Assembly (NCBI RefSeq): GCF_001280435.1
Contig: NZ_LBIP01000018.1
Coordinates: 558,001-622,000 of the forward strand
DNA length: 64,000 nucleotides
From: Mangrovimonas xylaniphaga
GTDB taxonomy: Bacteria; Bacteroidota; Bacteroidia; Flavobacteriales; Flavobacteriaceae
Reading direction: 5' to 3'
Shown here in pieces: positions 53,858-62,542 of this stretch. Position numbers and translations under genes: made by a program. The notes under the pieces were generated by a model, which was given only the letters and a program-made list of their open reading frames with translations, did no database searches and had not been told where the DNA came from. Every line of letters starts with the position of its first letter. Positions within the stretch are counted from its first letter, which is position 1.

Positions 53858-55302
53858 TCACTATTCACTATTGCTTTGCTTACTAGCTTTAATTCAAAGT
53901 CTCCTTTTGGAGCATCACAAATAGAACACACATATTCATTAGGCAATTCCTCAAAAGTCGTTTTTGGTTGGATGTCTTGAGTTACGTCACCGTAAGCTTC
54001 ATTATAAACCGTTAAACAATGTTTACATTGATATACCTCAAATTCAAGGACATCAACATGTTCTTTTTCTGAAACTTGAGATCCCTTTTGCATACCCAAC
54101 TTTTCAAAATACAATTGGCTCAACTCTACCAATAACGCTGGCAATTCCACCTTATCCACTTCTTGCACATGGGTGATATATTCCATGGAATTTGGATTGA
54201 AATCTTTTGCATACAACAAATTATAGGTATCCCTTATACTCATATCCCCCAATCCCTTGGGCGGCCGGTTCTTTTCGATCACCACAGAAGTAAAATAATT
54301 TGCTCTCTCAATTTGCTCTGTAATTCCAAAAGTCAATCCATAAGTACTAATGTCCTGCTTATCAAAAATCCCAACCAAATAATGTTTTAAATCCAGTGCC
54401 TCGGCATTACCAACTGGCAAATGCCAATTTAGCTCCAACATGGAATGACGCACGTTAATTCCCTTTTTACCCAAAAATTTTTCCCATTTAATTTTATCCT
54501 GAGAAGGAATGTCCTTTACAATAAATGACTTCCAAGGTGTAATTGAAATCTTTCCAATTTTACATTCGGCACACAAATCGCACATCTCTCTTAAAAAAGC
54601 AATATCATATTTATTGTTCCTCCAATAAAGTCCCAGCCAATACTTATCATTACCAAATCTATTCATCCCTTCATAATAAGGAAAAGGATAAAACGGCACC
54701 TCTAAAGCTTTATCAATGGTTCTGTTATTTGTATCCACCGCATCACTTACCAAATCAAACAGTACATCAATGTCCTCCAATTCCTCTTGAAGCAAGCTTT
54801 CAATAACCTGTTCAATTCTTGCCATATCCCAACTATATATTAAAGCAGGGTACAACTCAATTTGCTGCCATTCGGGCAAGCGCACATATAGATACCAATA
54901 GTCTTCATGCTCTGAAGCCACAAAATTCAAATGGCCGGTAAAAAGCGGTACCAATCGTTGTTTCGGATCTGTAATATTGACTTTTAAACACGGACTTTTT
55001 CTAAACTGTTCTAGGATGTACAAATACTTTTCACTAGACAGCCAAGAGGTGCTTTGAAAAATATCGGAAGCTACATAGGAAGACATAATATTTTCAACCT
55101 CAACAGAATTCGCATTTCCAAACTGCAAATTGCCAAAAGCCTCCAAATCTTGTTTGGAAAGCTCCTCCCGAAATAAAATGTCCTGCCGAGAGCCAAAAGA
55201 CAGTGTTTTGATACCTAAACTCTCGGCAGCATCACAAATAGACTTTAATTCTCCTAAAGAAAGTACGCCACCATTTACAATCAATCTCGACAAACTTTTC
55301 AT
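53854..55302 (-). CDS. rubredoxin-tailed, nitrite/sulfite reductase-like protein
   Basis: 482 residues from the ATG at 55302, which overlaps the narB stop codon by one base (TGATG). The C-terminus (about 424-470) is a rubredoxin domain with Cys pairs at about 426/429 and 459/462. The rest resembles the ferredoxin-like half domains of nitrite/sulfite reductases (for example ISITPWKSFIV), but the siroheme/[4Fe-4S] ligand motifs are absent; instead C-x2-C-x2-C lies at about 241-247. It could be an electron carrier or scaffold for nitrate reductase. Enzyme activity cannot be assigned. Confidence 0.78.
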   Translation of the reverse strand: MKSLSRLIVNGGVLSLGELKSICDAAESLGIKTLSFGSRQDILFREELSKQDLEAFGNLQFGNANSVEVENIMSSYVASDIFQSTSWLSSEKYLYILEQFRKSPCLKVNITDPKQRLVPLFTGHLNFVASEHEDYWYLYVRLPEWQQIELYPALIYSWDMARIEQVIESLLQEELEDIDVLFDLVSDAVDTNNRTIDKALEVPFYPFPYYEGMNRFGNDKYWLGLYWRNNKYDIAFLREMCDLCAECKIGKISITPWKSFIVKDIPSQDKIKWEKFLGKKGINVRHSMLELNWHLPVGNAEALDLKHYLVGIFDKQDISTYGLTFGITEQIERANYFTSVVIEKNRPPKGLGDMSIRDTYNLLYAKDFNPNSMEYITHVQEVDKVELPALLVELSQLYFEKLGMQKGSQVSEKEHVDVLEFEVYQCKHCLTVYNEAYGDVTQDIQPKTTFEELPNEYVCSICDAPKGDFELKLVSKAIVNSD

Positions 55303-58300
55303 CACACCGGCACATTTACATGATTCAACAACTCCCTAACTTCTGTTTTACAGCTTCCACAGCCCAAACCTGCTCCTGTTTGTTTACATAATTCTGTAAA
55401 ATCCTGACATCCTTCTTTAATACTCTCCAAAATATTGTCTTCTCCAACCTGTCCACAAGAACATACCAATCTCCCCAAAACTGGCTTGGCAGTTACAGAT
55501 CCACGTAACAAAGTCTCCCGTTTATCAGATAACTCCACCTTACTTTCTATTAGCGTCTTGAACTCTGCAAATTCATTTTTGTCTCCTATCAATACGGCGC
55601 CAATCAACAAATCATCCTTCACAATGCATTTTTTATAATAGCGCTTACTCATATCCATCAAAACAATAATCTCATAACTTTCATCATTTTCAGGCACCAT
55701 GATATCACCCAAACTACATAAGTCCAGATCACTAAATTTCAAAATATTCATAGTAATGGAACCTCTATAAATACTACTCACATCCCCAGCTAAAAAGTTA
55801 GCCAAAACCGTAGCCTGTTCCTCCGCCGCAGAGGTAATTCCAAATAGATTATTGTTGAATTCAGCAATTTCCCCGATAGCAAAAATATTTGGATCGGACG
55901 ATTGTAAATATTGATTCACTTTTACTCCTCTCCCGCAAACAATCCCACTGTTTTTGGCCATCTCTATATTGGTACGCGTTCCAATAGCATAAACAATGGC
56001 ATCCGATTTGAAGTTTTTACCACTTTTAAGAGTGATATTAAGTTTACCCGTCTCCTCGTCGTTGAAAACCGTACTAACCTCATTTGAAAAATAAACCTGA
56101 ATCCCCAATTCCTGAACATGCATTGCCAAAAGCTTGCTGGAGACATGATCCAGTTGACGTTCCATTAACCAAGAACCCCGTTGAACAATGGTAATATTGA
56201 CATTTTTATGCTTTAAGGCTGCGGCAAGCTCCAATCCCAATAGTCCACCTCCTACAATAGTAACATGTTGCTCTTCCAAAGGAGCTCCAGAAGTAGCTAA
56301 ATAGTTCCGAAATCTATCGGCATCACTTTTGCTTCGCAAGGTAAATCGTCCTGGCAAATCTAAATTAATATCCTGCGGAACAAACGGCCTGCTACCGGTT
56401 GCTAAAATCAACTTGTCATAAGCATGGAAGGTTCCATCACTGTCAGTTACTAACTTATCTTTTCTATCAATTGCAACTATATAAGTGCCCGAATGGATAT
56501 TTACATTCAATTTTTCCAGCTCGTGGGCTTTAATTTTCTGAAGCTGTTCCCAGGTCATTTCTTCGGTGATATACTCCGGCAACAGCACCCGATTATAGAA
56601 CGGATGGACTTCCTTTGAAAACACATGAAGCTCATCCTCTTCATTATGGTCTCGATAATTTTGAATAAACCTAAAGGCTGCCGCTCCGGCCCCTACAACA
56701 ATAATTTTCTCTTTAGGCTTTTTGTATTTTGAAACCGAAACACGTGTATACTTAAAATCTGGTTCTTTGGAAATTGGGTCTAATATCGTATTGGTTAAGT
56801 TGTTGGTTCTATTGAGGTCGCTTTGTAATTGTTTTCCCCAATGCATTGGCAAAAACACCACACCTCGCTTAATAGTATCCGTAACCTTTGCTCGAACCCG
56901 AACCAAACCATTTTTTGCCTTCACTTCTACCACATCGCCGTCCTTTATCTTGTTGATATAAGCATCAACATCATTGATCTCTAGGACCGGATTAGAATAA
57001 TGGGTTTTCAATCTGCATACCTTCCCTGTTTTGGTCATGGTATGCCATTGGTCCCTAATTCTTCCCGTAGTCAATATCAACGGATATTCCAAGTTGGGCT
57101 CATCGGACACATTGCAAACAAAATCAGGCACATTGAACATAGCCTTACCAGAAGGCGTATAGAATACTTTATCCTCAAAAAGACGTTTCGTTCCAGGATG
57201 TTTATATGAATTTACCGGCCATTGAAATGTTCCTTCATTTTTAAGTCTTTGGTAATTGAGATATGAAATATCAATTCTGGTGCCTTTGGTCATTTCGCAA
57301 TACTCATCATAAATATCCGAGGTGTTGTTGAAATTAAATCCAGAATAACCCATTTTTTGGGCAAATTGACAAAGAATACCCACATCAGGTCTTGCCTCCC
57401 CCGGAGCTTCAATTGCTTTTGGCAGATAGGAAATTCTTCTTTCGGAATTGGTCATGGTTCCTTCCTTTTCCAACCAAGCAGCTGCAGGAAGCACCACATC
57501 GGCATACTCAAGGGTATCCGATCTATTTGAAATATCCTGCACTACAACAAACTTGGCATTTTTCATGGCGCGCTCAATACGGTTCATATTTGGTAAACTC
57601 ACCATAGGATTGGTACAAATAATCCAAATAGCCTTCATTTTGCCACTTTCCAACGCATCAAACATTTCCGTAGCCGTATATCCAGGTTTGGGAGCAATAT
57701 CGTCAACCTTCCAAAAATCGGCCACCTCTTTTCGATGTTCTGAGTTCATCAAATCTTTATGAACCGCCAAAAGATTGGCCATTCCTCCTACTTCCCTACC
57801 CCCCATGGCATTTGGTTGCCCCGTCAACGAAAATGGTCCCGCACCAGGTTTCCCAACCTGCCCTGTAATTAGGGATAAGTTTAATAATGCATAGTTTTTA
57901 TGGCTTCCAATGGCACTTTGATTAAGCCCCATAGCCCACATGCTTAAAAAGGCTTTCGCATTGCCAATTATTTGAGCGGCTTTTTTAATATCATCCACGG
58001 AAACGCCACAAATTTTGGAAGCCTCCCTCAATGAGGTAGATTTCACTTGCTTTTTATATTCTTCAAAATTTTCTGTATGCTTTTCTATAAAACGCTTGTC
58101 TACCCATCCCTTTTCAAGAATATAGCGGCCTAAAGCATTATATAGCACCACATCGGTGCCTGGAAGAATCTGAAGATGCAAATCAGCAAAACTTGCTGAA
58201 TCCGTTTTACGAGGATCCACAACAATAATTTTCACTTCAGGATGTAACTCCTTATGCTGCTCGATACGCCTGAATAGAATAGGATGGCACCATGCCGGGT

Positions 58301-58823
58301 TTGCCCCTGTAATCAAGAAACAATCGGCCAATTCAATATCATCATACGAAATAGGCACTGAATCTTCACCAAACGTTTTTTTATAACCAACTACTGCAGA
58401 ACTCATGCAAAGTCTGGAATTGGTATCAATGTTGTTGGTTCCCAAAAAACCTTTGACCAGTTTATTGGCTATATAATATTCCTCTGTAAGGCATTGTCCA
58501 GAAACATAGAACCCTACACTATCAGGACCATATTTTTGCATAATGGATTTAAACACTGCGGCAGTACGATCTAAAGCTGCATCCCAAGTAACACGTTCCC
58601 TGGGATGCGATCTACTCCATCGCATTTCGGGATACAATAATCTATCGGAAAGATCATTGGCAACATAATGAAGATTCATTCCCTTAGAGCACAACATACC
58701 CCTATTAACTGGGTGAGTTGGATCACCTTCCACCGATACCTTGTTGTTTGCTCCCTTTTTAACGAGAATTCCACATCCCACTCCGCAATAGGAACAGGTG
58801 GTTTTAAAGACTTTCTGTTGCAT
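55302..58823 (-). CDS. narB: assimilatory nitrate reductase fused to FAD/NAD(P)-type reductase and [2Fe-2S] domain
   Basis: 1173 residues. Residues 1-690 are a molybdopterin oxidoreductase of NarB/NasC type with a [4Fe-4S] site (C10, C13, C17, C45) and a molybdopterin-binding domain up to about 690. A pyridine-nucleotide/FAD oxidoreductase of the NirB/NasB kind follows (IIVVGAGAAAF near 700, VTIVGGGLLGLELAAAL about 850), then a BFD [2Fe-2S] domain (Cys about 1121, 1123, 1155, 1158) at the end. The one chain thus contains the whole path from NAD(P)H to nitrate. Cytoplasmic, no Tat signal. A long palindrome stands 23 bases before the start codon. Confidence 0.92.
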   Translation of the reverse strand: MQQKVFKTTCSYCGVGCGILVKKGANNKVSVEGDPTHPVNRGMLCSKGMNLHYVANDLSDRLLYPEMRWSRSHPRERVTWDAALDRTAAVFKSIMQKYGPDSVGFYVSGQCLTEEYYIANKLVKGFLGTNNIDTNSRLCMSSAVVGYKKTFGEDSVPISYDDIELADCFLITGANPAWCHPILFRRIEQHKELHPEVKIIVVDPRKTDSASFADLHLQILPGTDVVLYNALGRYILEKGWVDKRFIEKHTENFEEYKKQVKSTSLREASKICGVSVDDIKKAAQIIGNAKAFLSMWAMGLNQSAIGSHKNYALLNLSLITGQVGKPGAGPFSLTGQPNAMGGREVGGMANLLAVHKDLMNSEHRKEVADFWKVDDIAPKPGYTATEMFDALESGKMKAIWIICTNPMVSLPNMNRIERAMKNAKFVVVQDISNRSDTLEYADVVLPAAAWLEKEGTMTNSERRISYLPKAIEAPGEARPDVGILCQFAQKMGYSGFNFNNTSDIYDEYCEMTKGTRIDISYLNYQRLKNEGTFQWPVNSYKHPGTKRLFEDKVFYTPSGKAMFNVPDFVCNVSDEPNLEYPLILTTGRIRDQWHTMTKTGKVCRLKTHYSNPVLEINDVDAYINKIKDGDVVEVKAKNGLVRVRAKVTDTIKRGVVFLPMHWGKQLQSDLNRTNNLTNTILDPISKEPDFKYTRVSVSKYKKPKEKIIVVGAGAAAFRFIQNYRDHNEEDELHVFSKEVHPFYNRVLLPEYITEEMTWEQLQKIKAHELEKLNVNIHSGTYIVAIDRKDKLVTDSDGTFHAYDKLILATGSRPFVPQDINLDLPGRFTLRSKSDADRFRNYLATSGAPLEEQHVTIVGGGLLGLELAAALKHKNVNITIVQRGSWLMERQLDHVSSKLLAMHVQELGIQVYFSNEVSTVFNDEETGKLNITLKSGKNFKSDAIVYAIGTRTNIEMAKNSGIVCGRGVKVNQYLQSSDPNIFAIGEIAEFNNNLFGITSAAEEQATVLANFLAGDVSSIYRGSITMNILKFSDLDLCSLGDIMVPENDESYEIIVLMDMSKRYYKKCIVKDDLLIGAVLIGDKNEFAEFKTLIESKVELSDKRETLLRGSVTAKPVLGRLVCSCGQVGEDNILESIKEGCQDFTELCKQTGAGLGCGSCKTEVRELLNHVNVPV

Positions 58824-58845
58824 GCCTTAAAGAATTAAAACACTT

Positions 58846-58871
58846 AAAATTAAGTATAAATACTTAATTTT
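58846..58871. promoter_or_regulatory. perfect 26-bp AT-rich palindrome before the nitrate reductase gene
   Basis: Arms of 12 bp (AAAATTAAGTAT and ATACTTAATTTT) around a 2-base AA spacer, 23 to 48 bases upstream of the narB start. It is the only symmetric element seen in the 169-base gap between narB and the response-regulator gene, so it could be an operator or an RNA hairpin in the leader. Confidence 0.5.
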
Positions 58872-58992
58872 TTAAGCAAATCATTAAGGTTCAATGCAAT
58901 ATTACGAGAATCACAAATACGAGGTCATATTTTGGATTAACCTTAAAAAAATTGAATAAAAATGAAAAAAGTTAAATAATGATTTTGAAGCA

Positions 58993-59655
58993 CTAAATCA
59001 AATTATACTCTTCGGCCATTTTAGACAGCTCAATGAGGTTTTTTACATCCAACTTTTTCATCAGATTATAACGGTGTACTTCGGCAGTACGCTTACTCAC
59101 CTCTAGTTCTTTAGCCACTTCTTTATTGCTTTTGCCTTGAAGAACAATACTTAAAATCTGTTTCTCGCGCTTGGTCAATTTAAAAGGCAACTCTTTTTGT
59201 GAAGATTCTTTTTTAGACTGTGCAACAGTAGCCCCCATCATGTTATTGATGATAATAGACGAAACGTCTCCTGTAAAATACTTTCCTCCCGAAGCCACTG
59301 TGTGCAAGGCTTTTAAAAACTCTTCCTTACTAGATCCTTTTAACAAATACCCATCGGCTCCTGCGGCAATAGAATTCAATACATATTCCTCGGAATCATG
59401 CATGGATAATATCAAGGTTTTTAAGTGTGGATATGTGCTATTTACCTCGTTCACCACTTCAATACCATTCATTACAGGCATTCTAATATCCACAATCAAT
59501 AAATCGGGTTGGGTTTCTTTTAAAATCTCAAGTGCTTCAACTCCATTGGAAGCCTCATCTATCACCAAAAACTCCTGTTCGTTTTCCAACAAAGCTTTAA
59601 TACCATCCCTTACAAGCACATGATCATCTACCAGAATAATACGTATTTCTTCCAT
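58993..59655 (-). CDS. NarL/LuxR-type response regulator
   Basis: 220 residues. Receiver domain with phospho-acceptor D56 in LLIVDIRMPVMNG and the acidic pair D10-D11, then a LuxR-type HTH (LTKREKQILSIVLQGKSNKEVAKELEVS, about 155-182). Cognate partner of the histidine kinase 60 bases upstream. Placed between nitrate-reductase and nitrite-reductase genes, it likely controls them. Confidence 0.93.
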   Translation of the reverse strand: MEEIRIILVDDHVLVRDGIKALLENEQEFLVIDEASNGVEALEILKETQPDLLIVDIRMPVMNGIEVVNEVNSTYPHLKTLILSMHDSEEYVLNSIAAGADGYLLKGSSKEEFLKALHTVASGGKYFTGDVSSIIINNMMGATVAQSKKESSQKELPFKLTKREKQILSIVLQGKSNKEVAKELEVSKRTAEVHRYNLMKKLDVKNLIELSKMAEEYNLI

Positions 59656-59715
59656 TATACCATAAGTATTAGTCTTACAAAAATACAGATTTTTTTAAGT
59701 AAAAGTACCTAAATT

Positions 59716-61527
59716 TCAAATGGGAACGTTAAGAGTTATGCGCGTTCCAGTTTCAGAAGAAGAATTCACGAACAACCGGCCATTAATATATGTAACCCGC
59801 TCCCGCATAAAGGTCATCCCCATACCTCCGGAGTCCAAATTGGAAGTCTTTACATTTGAAGCATCAAACCCAACCCCATCATCATCCACAGTAATACTTA
59901 AAATATGATCGCTATGGGATAGCATTACAATAATATGGGTTGAATTGGCATATTTTATAGCATTGTTAATGGCTTCCTGCGTAATTCGATAAATATTGAT
60001 TTCTACAAGAGCATCCAATCTCTGGTTAAAATTGGATTTATTAAAAAATTTAATGGTCTTCCCTGTAAACTTTACCAGTTCCGTGACCAATTTGGAAAGT
60101 GCCGAGGCAACTCCATAATCCGTTAGTTCTGGTGGAGTTAAATTGAATGTCGCCACCCTAACTCCTAAAATGATATTTGCCGCAACTTCCTTAAGGTTTT
60201 CAATTTTAAGACGTGTTTTTTCAACATCCTTTAAATCGATGCTTTCCAAATTAAACTTTAAACCAGTAAGCATTTGCCCAATGCCATCATGGATATCCTT
60301 TGCAATACGGTTTTGCTCCTGTTCTTGATTTTCAATAATCTTGCTGGAGATTAACTTTTGTTGACTCATTTTCTCCTCATATCGTTGTTTAGTCAACATC
60401 TCTATTTCCAACTGTGCTTTTTTGATCTTAGTAATATCCGACGCAATAATCAACAATTCCTGTTTGTCCTTAGTTGAAACATATGGAATAACAAACATTT
60501 CCAACCACAGACTTCCCCCTTCTCCATTAGATAGCTCTACCTCTCCTTTCCATCCCGTTTTAGAATGCTTTTCCACCAAGGCATCTATGTATTCTTGCTC
60601 ACTTTTATTGCTTGTAATTAAATTTGAAAAGGAGGAGGTTTTCTGTTCTTGCGACACCTTAAAAAACTGAGAGAACCGATCTCCCACATGCAGTACGGCA
60701 CCATCTGAAGCAACTCGAGCAAACAACAACGTTTGGTCCATAATTTTATTAAGCGTGCGCAATTCCTTAACAGAACGCTCATTTTCCTCCCTCACAACAT
60801 GAGCCTCCTGCGCCATCTCAATCGCATTTTGCTCTGACTCCAATAAGCGATGAATGGTTGCACGAATACCTTTGGCCGTTGGAGCAAACACAAAGAAAAA
60901 CTCCACCAATAACACCAACAATGTAAATAACATCAACATAAATTCGAGCCCCCTCAATCTATCTACTTTTGCGCTAGCCTCAACATTATACTGATTTACA
61001 ATAGCATCCATTTGCCGCAAGTAATCAGCTTCTTTACTTTTTACAATCCCTAAGGCATTCCCTAAATTAGCTTGAGAAATTTCACCATGTTCCTTAAGAT
61101 CTCCGAGAACCGTCTCTGCAGATTGAAACATTTCCTCATAATAAGGTGCTAATTCCAAATACATCTGCTGCACTTCTATGCTATTCTCCCCTGGCAAACC
61201 CAAAACTTCACTTCCATGCAACAATGCCTCATGAGACGTCTTCCATAAAACAATTGTTTCTTTTAAATTTTCTGCTATAGAAATCTGTTCAGAATGGGAA
61301 GACACTGAAGGCAGTAACAACAATTCCTTGGTCAACTTTTGACTGAGCATCCGTTGACGACCGGCCACATTTACAACAGTAGAATCGCTTTGCTGATCCT
61401 GAAGAAAATTTCTAACTATAAATTGGCTAACAAGTACCGAAAAGGCAATAGCACTTAAGGCAATTATATACAAACGACTCAACTTTTTAAAAGTGCTTTC
61501 GTCTAAAGAATTGCCTGTTTTTGCCAT
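59716..61527 (-). CDS. sensor histidine kinase with NarX/PilJ-type sensor domain
   Basis: 603 residues from the ATG at 61527 (MAKTGNSLDES), 10 bases after the previous stop; the longer frame from 61560 would overlap it. Order: membrane helix (about 18-40), periplasmic PilJ/NarX-type domain with the P-box VNVAGRQRMLSQ (about 52-63), second helix (about 198-218), a PAS-like domain (about 260-370), HisKA_3 with the phospho-His in RIAKDIHDGIGQ (about 405-416), and HATPase (DDGVGFDA, GGMGMTFMRERV). The P-box is the nitrate-binding signature of NarX/NarQ, so nitrate or nitrite is the probable signal. Confidence 0.88.
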   Translation of the reverse strand: MAKTGNSLDESTFKKLSRLYIIALSAIAFSVLVSQFIVRNFLQDQQSDSTVVNVAGRQRMLSQKLTKELLLLPSVSSHSEQISIAENLKETIVLWKTSHEALLHGSEVLGLPGENSIEVQQMYLELAPYYEEMFQSAETVLGDLKEHGEISQANLGNALGIVKSKEADYLRQMDAIVNQYNVEASAKVDRLRGLEFMLMLFTLLVLLVEFFFVFAPTAKGIRATIHRLLESEQNAIEMAQEAHVVREENERSVKELRTLNKIMDQTLLFARVASDGAVLHVGDRFSQFFKVSQEQKTSSFSNLITSNKSEQEYIDALVEKHSKTGWKGEVELSNGEGGSLWLEMFVIPYVSTKDKQELLIIASDITKIKKAQLEIEMLTKQRYEEKMSQQKLISSKIIENQEQEQNRIAKDIHDGIGQMLTGLKFNLESIDLKDVEKTRLKIENLKEVAANIILGVRVATFNLTPPELTDYGVASALSKLVTELVKFTGKTIKFFNKSNFNQRLDALVEINIYRITQEAINNAIKYANSTHIIVMLSHSDHILSITVDDDGVGFDASNVKTSNLDSGGMGMTFMRERVTYINGRLFVNSSSETGTRITLNVPI

Positions 61528-61537
61528 AAAAATCCGT

Positions 61538-62116
61538 TTAAGCCAATGCCTTTTGAACAAGCTCCAAACTTCTTGAAGATAGTTTTAAGTTTAAAGCAGT
61601 CTGATGCCCTTGTTCCGACATTTTACGCCACGTTTTTTGAAGTATATCTATCAATTTTTCTTCGGAGTGTTTTTCTGAAAATGCATCGAAGTAATATTGA
61701 AGAAAGACCAAACACACCACATCTTCCAAAGTCTGGACTTCCTCATCTTTTTTGAGTCTTTTTTTGAGAATCAAATCCGCTACGCGAGCTACAAACTCAT
61801 CATTATAACCAACCGATTTAAGAATCCCCGAGGTAATTTCAACATGAAAATCTTTTAAAGCATTTCTCCAATTGAAATATCCAACCTTATCCATTGGGTA
61901 CTCATCCCTAGCAATTTTCCATCTGCAAATATGCTGTGCCTTAGCTGCAATTTTCAATGCTTCGGAAGCATCTGGACGAAAATCCAACAACTTTTCATAC
62001 ATTCTTTGGGAATACAACAGCTCCTTAGGATATTCCAGCCCATTAAAGACTTCCAGATTGGGATCTTTTGAATTTTCCTCATCTATTAAAGCCACGGCCT
62101 CTTGAAATTGCGTCAT
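61538..62116 (-). CDS. DUF4202 family protein
   Basis: 192 residues, soluble, mainly helical, matching DUF4202 (AQHICRWKIARDEYPMDKVGY, VARVADLILKK and FLQYYFDAFSEKH). The conserved His and Asp resemble those of HD-type hydrolases, but this is a resemblance only. It lies between nirD and the nitrate sensor kinase on the same strand (27 and 10 bases), so it is part of the nitrogen operon. Function unknown. Confidence 0.82.
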   Translation of the reverse strand: MTQFQEAVALIDEENSKDPNLEVFNGLEYPKELLYSQRMYEKLLDFRPDASEALKIAAKAQHICRWKIARDEYPMDKVGYFNWRNALKDFHVEITSGILKSVGYNDEFVARVADLILKKRLKKDEEVQTLEDVVCLVFLQYYFDAFSEKHSEEKLIDILQKTWRKMSEQGHQTALNLKLSSRSLELVQKALA

Positions 62117-62143
62117 CTGAATTAGGTTTGGTTACTCTCAAAT

Positions 62144-62524
62144 CTATTCAGAAAATCCGATATAAACAATGTTGTTTTCTATTTTTACAGGATAGGTAAC
62201 AATAGCATCCAAATCGCCATTCAAGTTTTTACCACTTTCCAAAGAAAATGTCTTTTTATGCATTGGGCATGCCACTTTAGGAATACCACTCTCATCACCT
62301 ATCATTCCTCGAGATAAAACCATTTCCATTTTATGTGGGCATAAATTTTGGCAAGCATACCACTTCCCTTTCCTCTGAAAGTTGAATACAGCCACCTGCT
62401 TATCTTTGTATTTTACACAAGCTCCTCCATTCACAGGAAAATCATCTACTCTGGCCGCTTTAAACCATACCGAAACCTCATTACTAACATTGGTATCATC
62501 CTTAAAAAAAAATACTTCTTTCAT
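62144..62524 (-). CDS. nirD: nitrite reductase small subunit NirD
   Basis: 126 residues with a Rieske-type domain: CPHKME (about 62-67) and CPMHKK (about 89-94) carry the ligand positions expected for a Rieske [2Fe-2S] site, unlike some NirD proteins that have lost the cluster. It is the partner of NirB, 18 bases upstream, in NADH-dependent reduction of nitrite to ammonium. Confidence 0.9.
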   Translation of the reverse strand: MKEVFFFKDDTNVSNEVSVWFKAARVDDFPVNGGACVKYKDKQVAVFNFQRKGKWYACQNLCPHKMEMVLSRGMIGDESGIPKVACPMHKKTFSLESGKNLNGDLDAIVTYPVKIENNIVYIGFSE

Positions 62525-62542
62525 GTTTTTTTATATTAAGTT

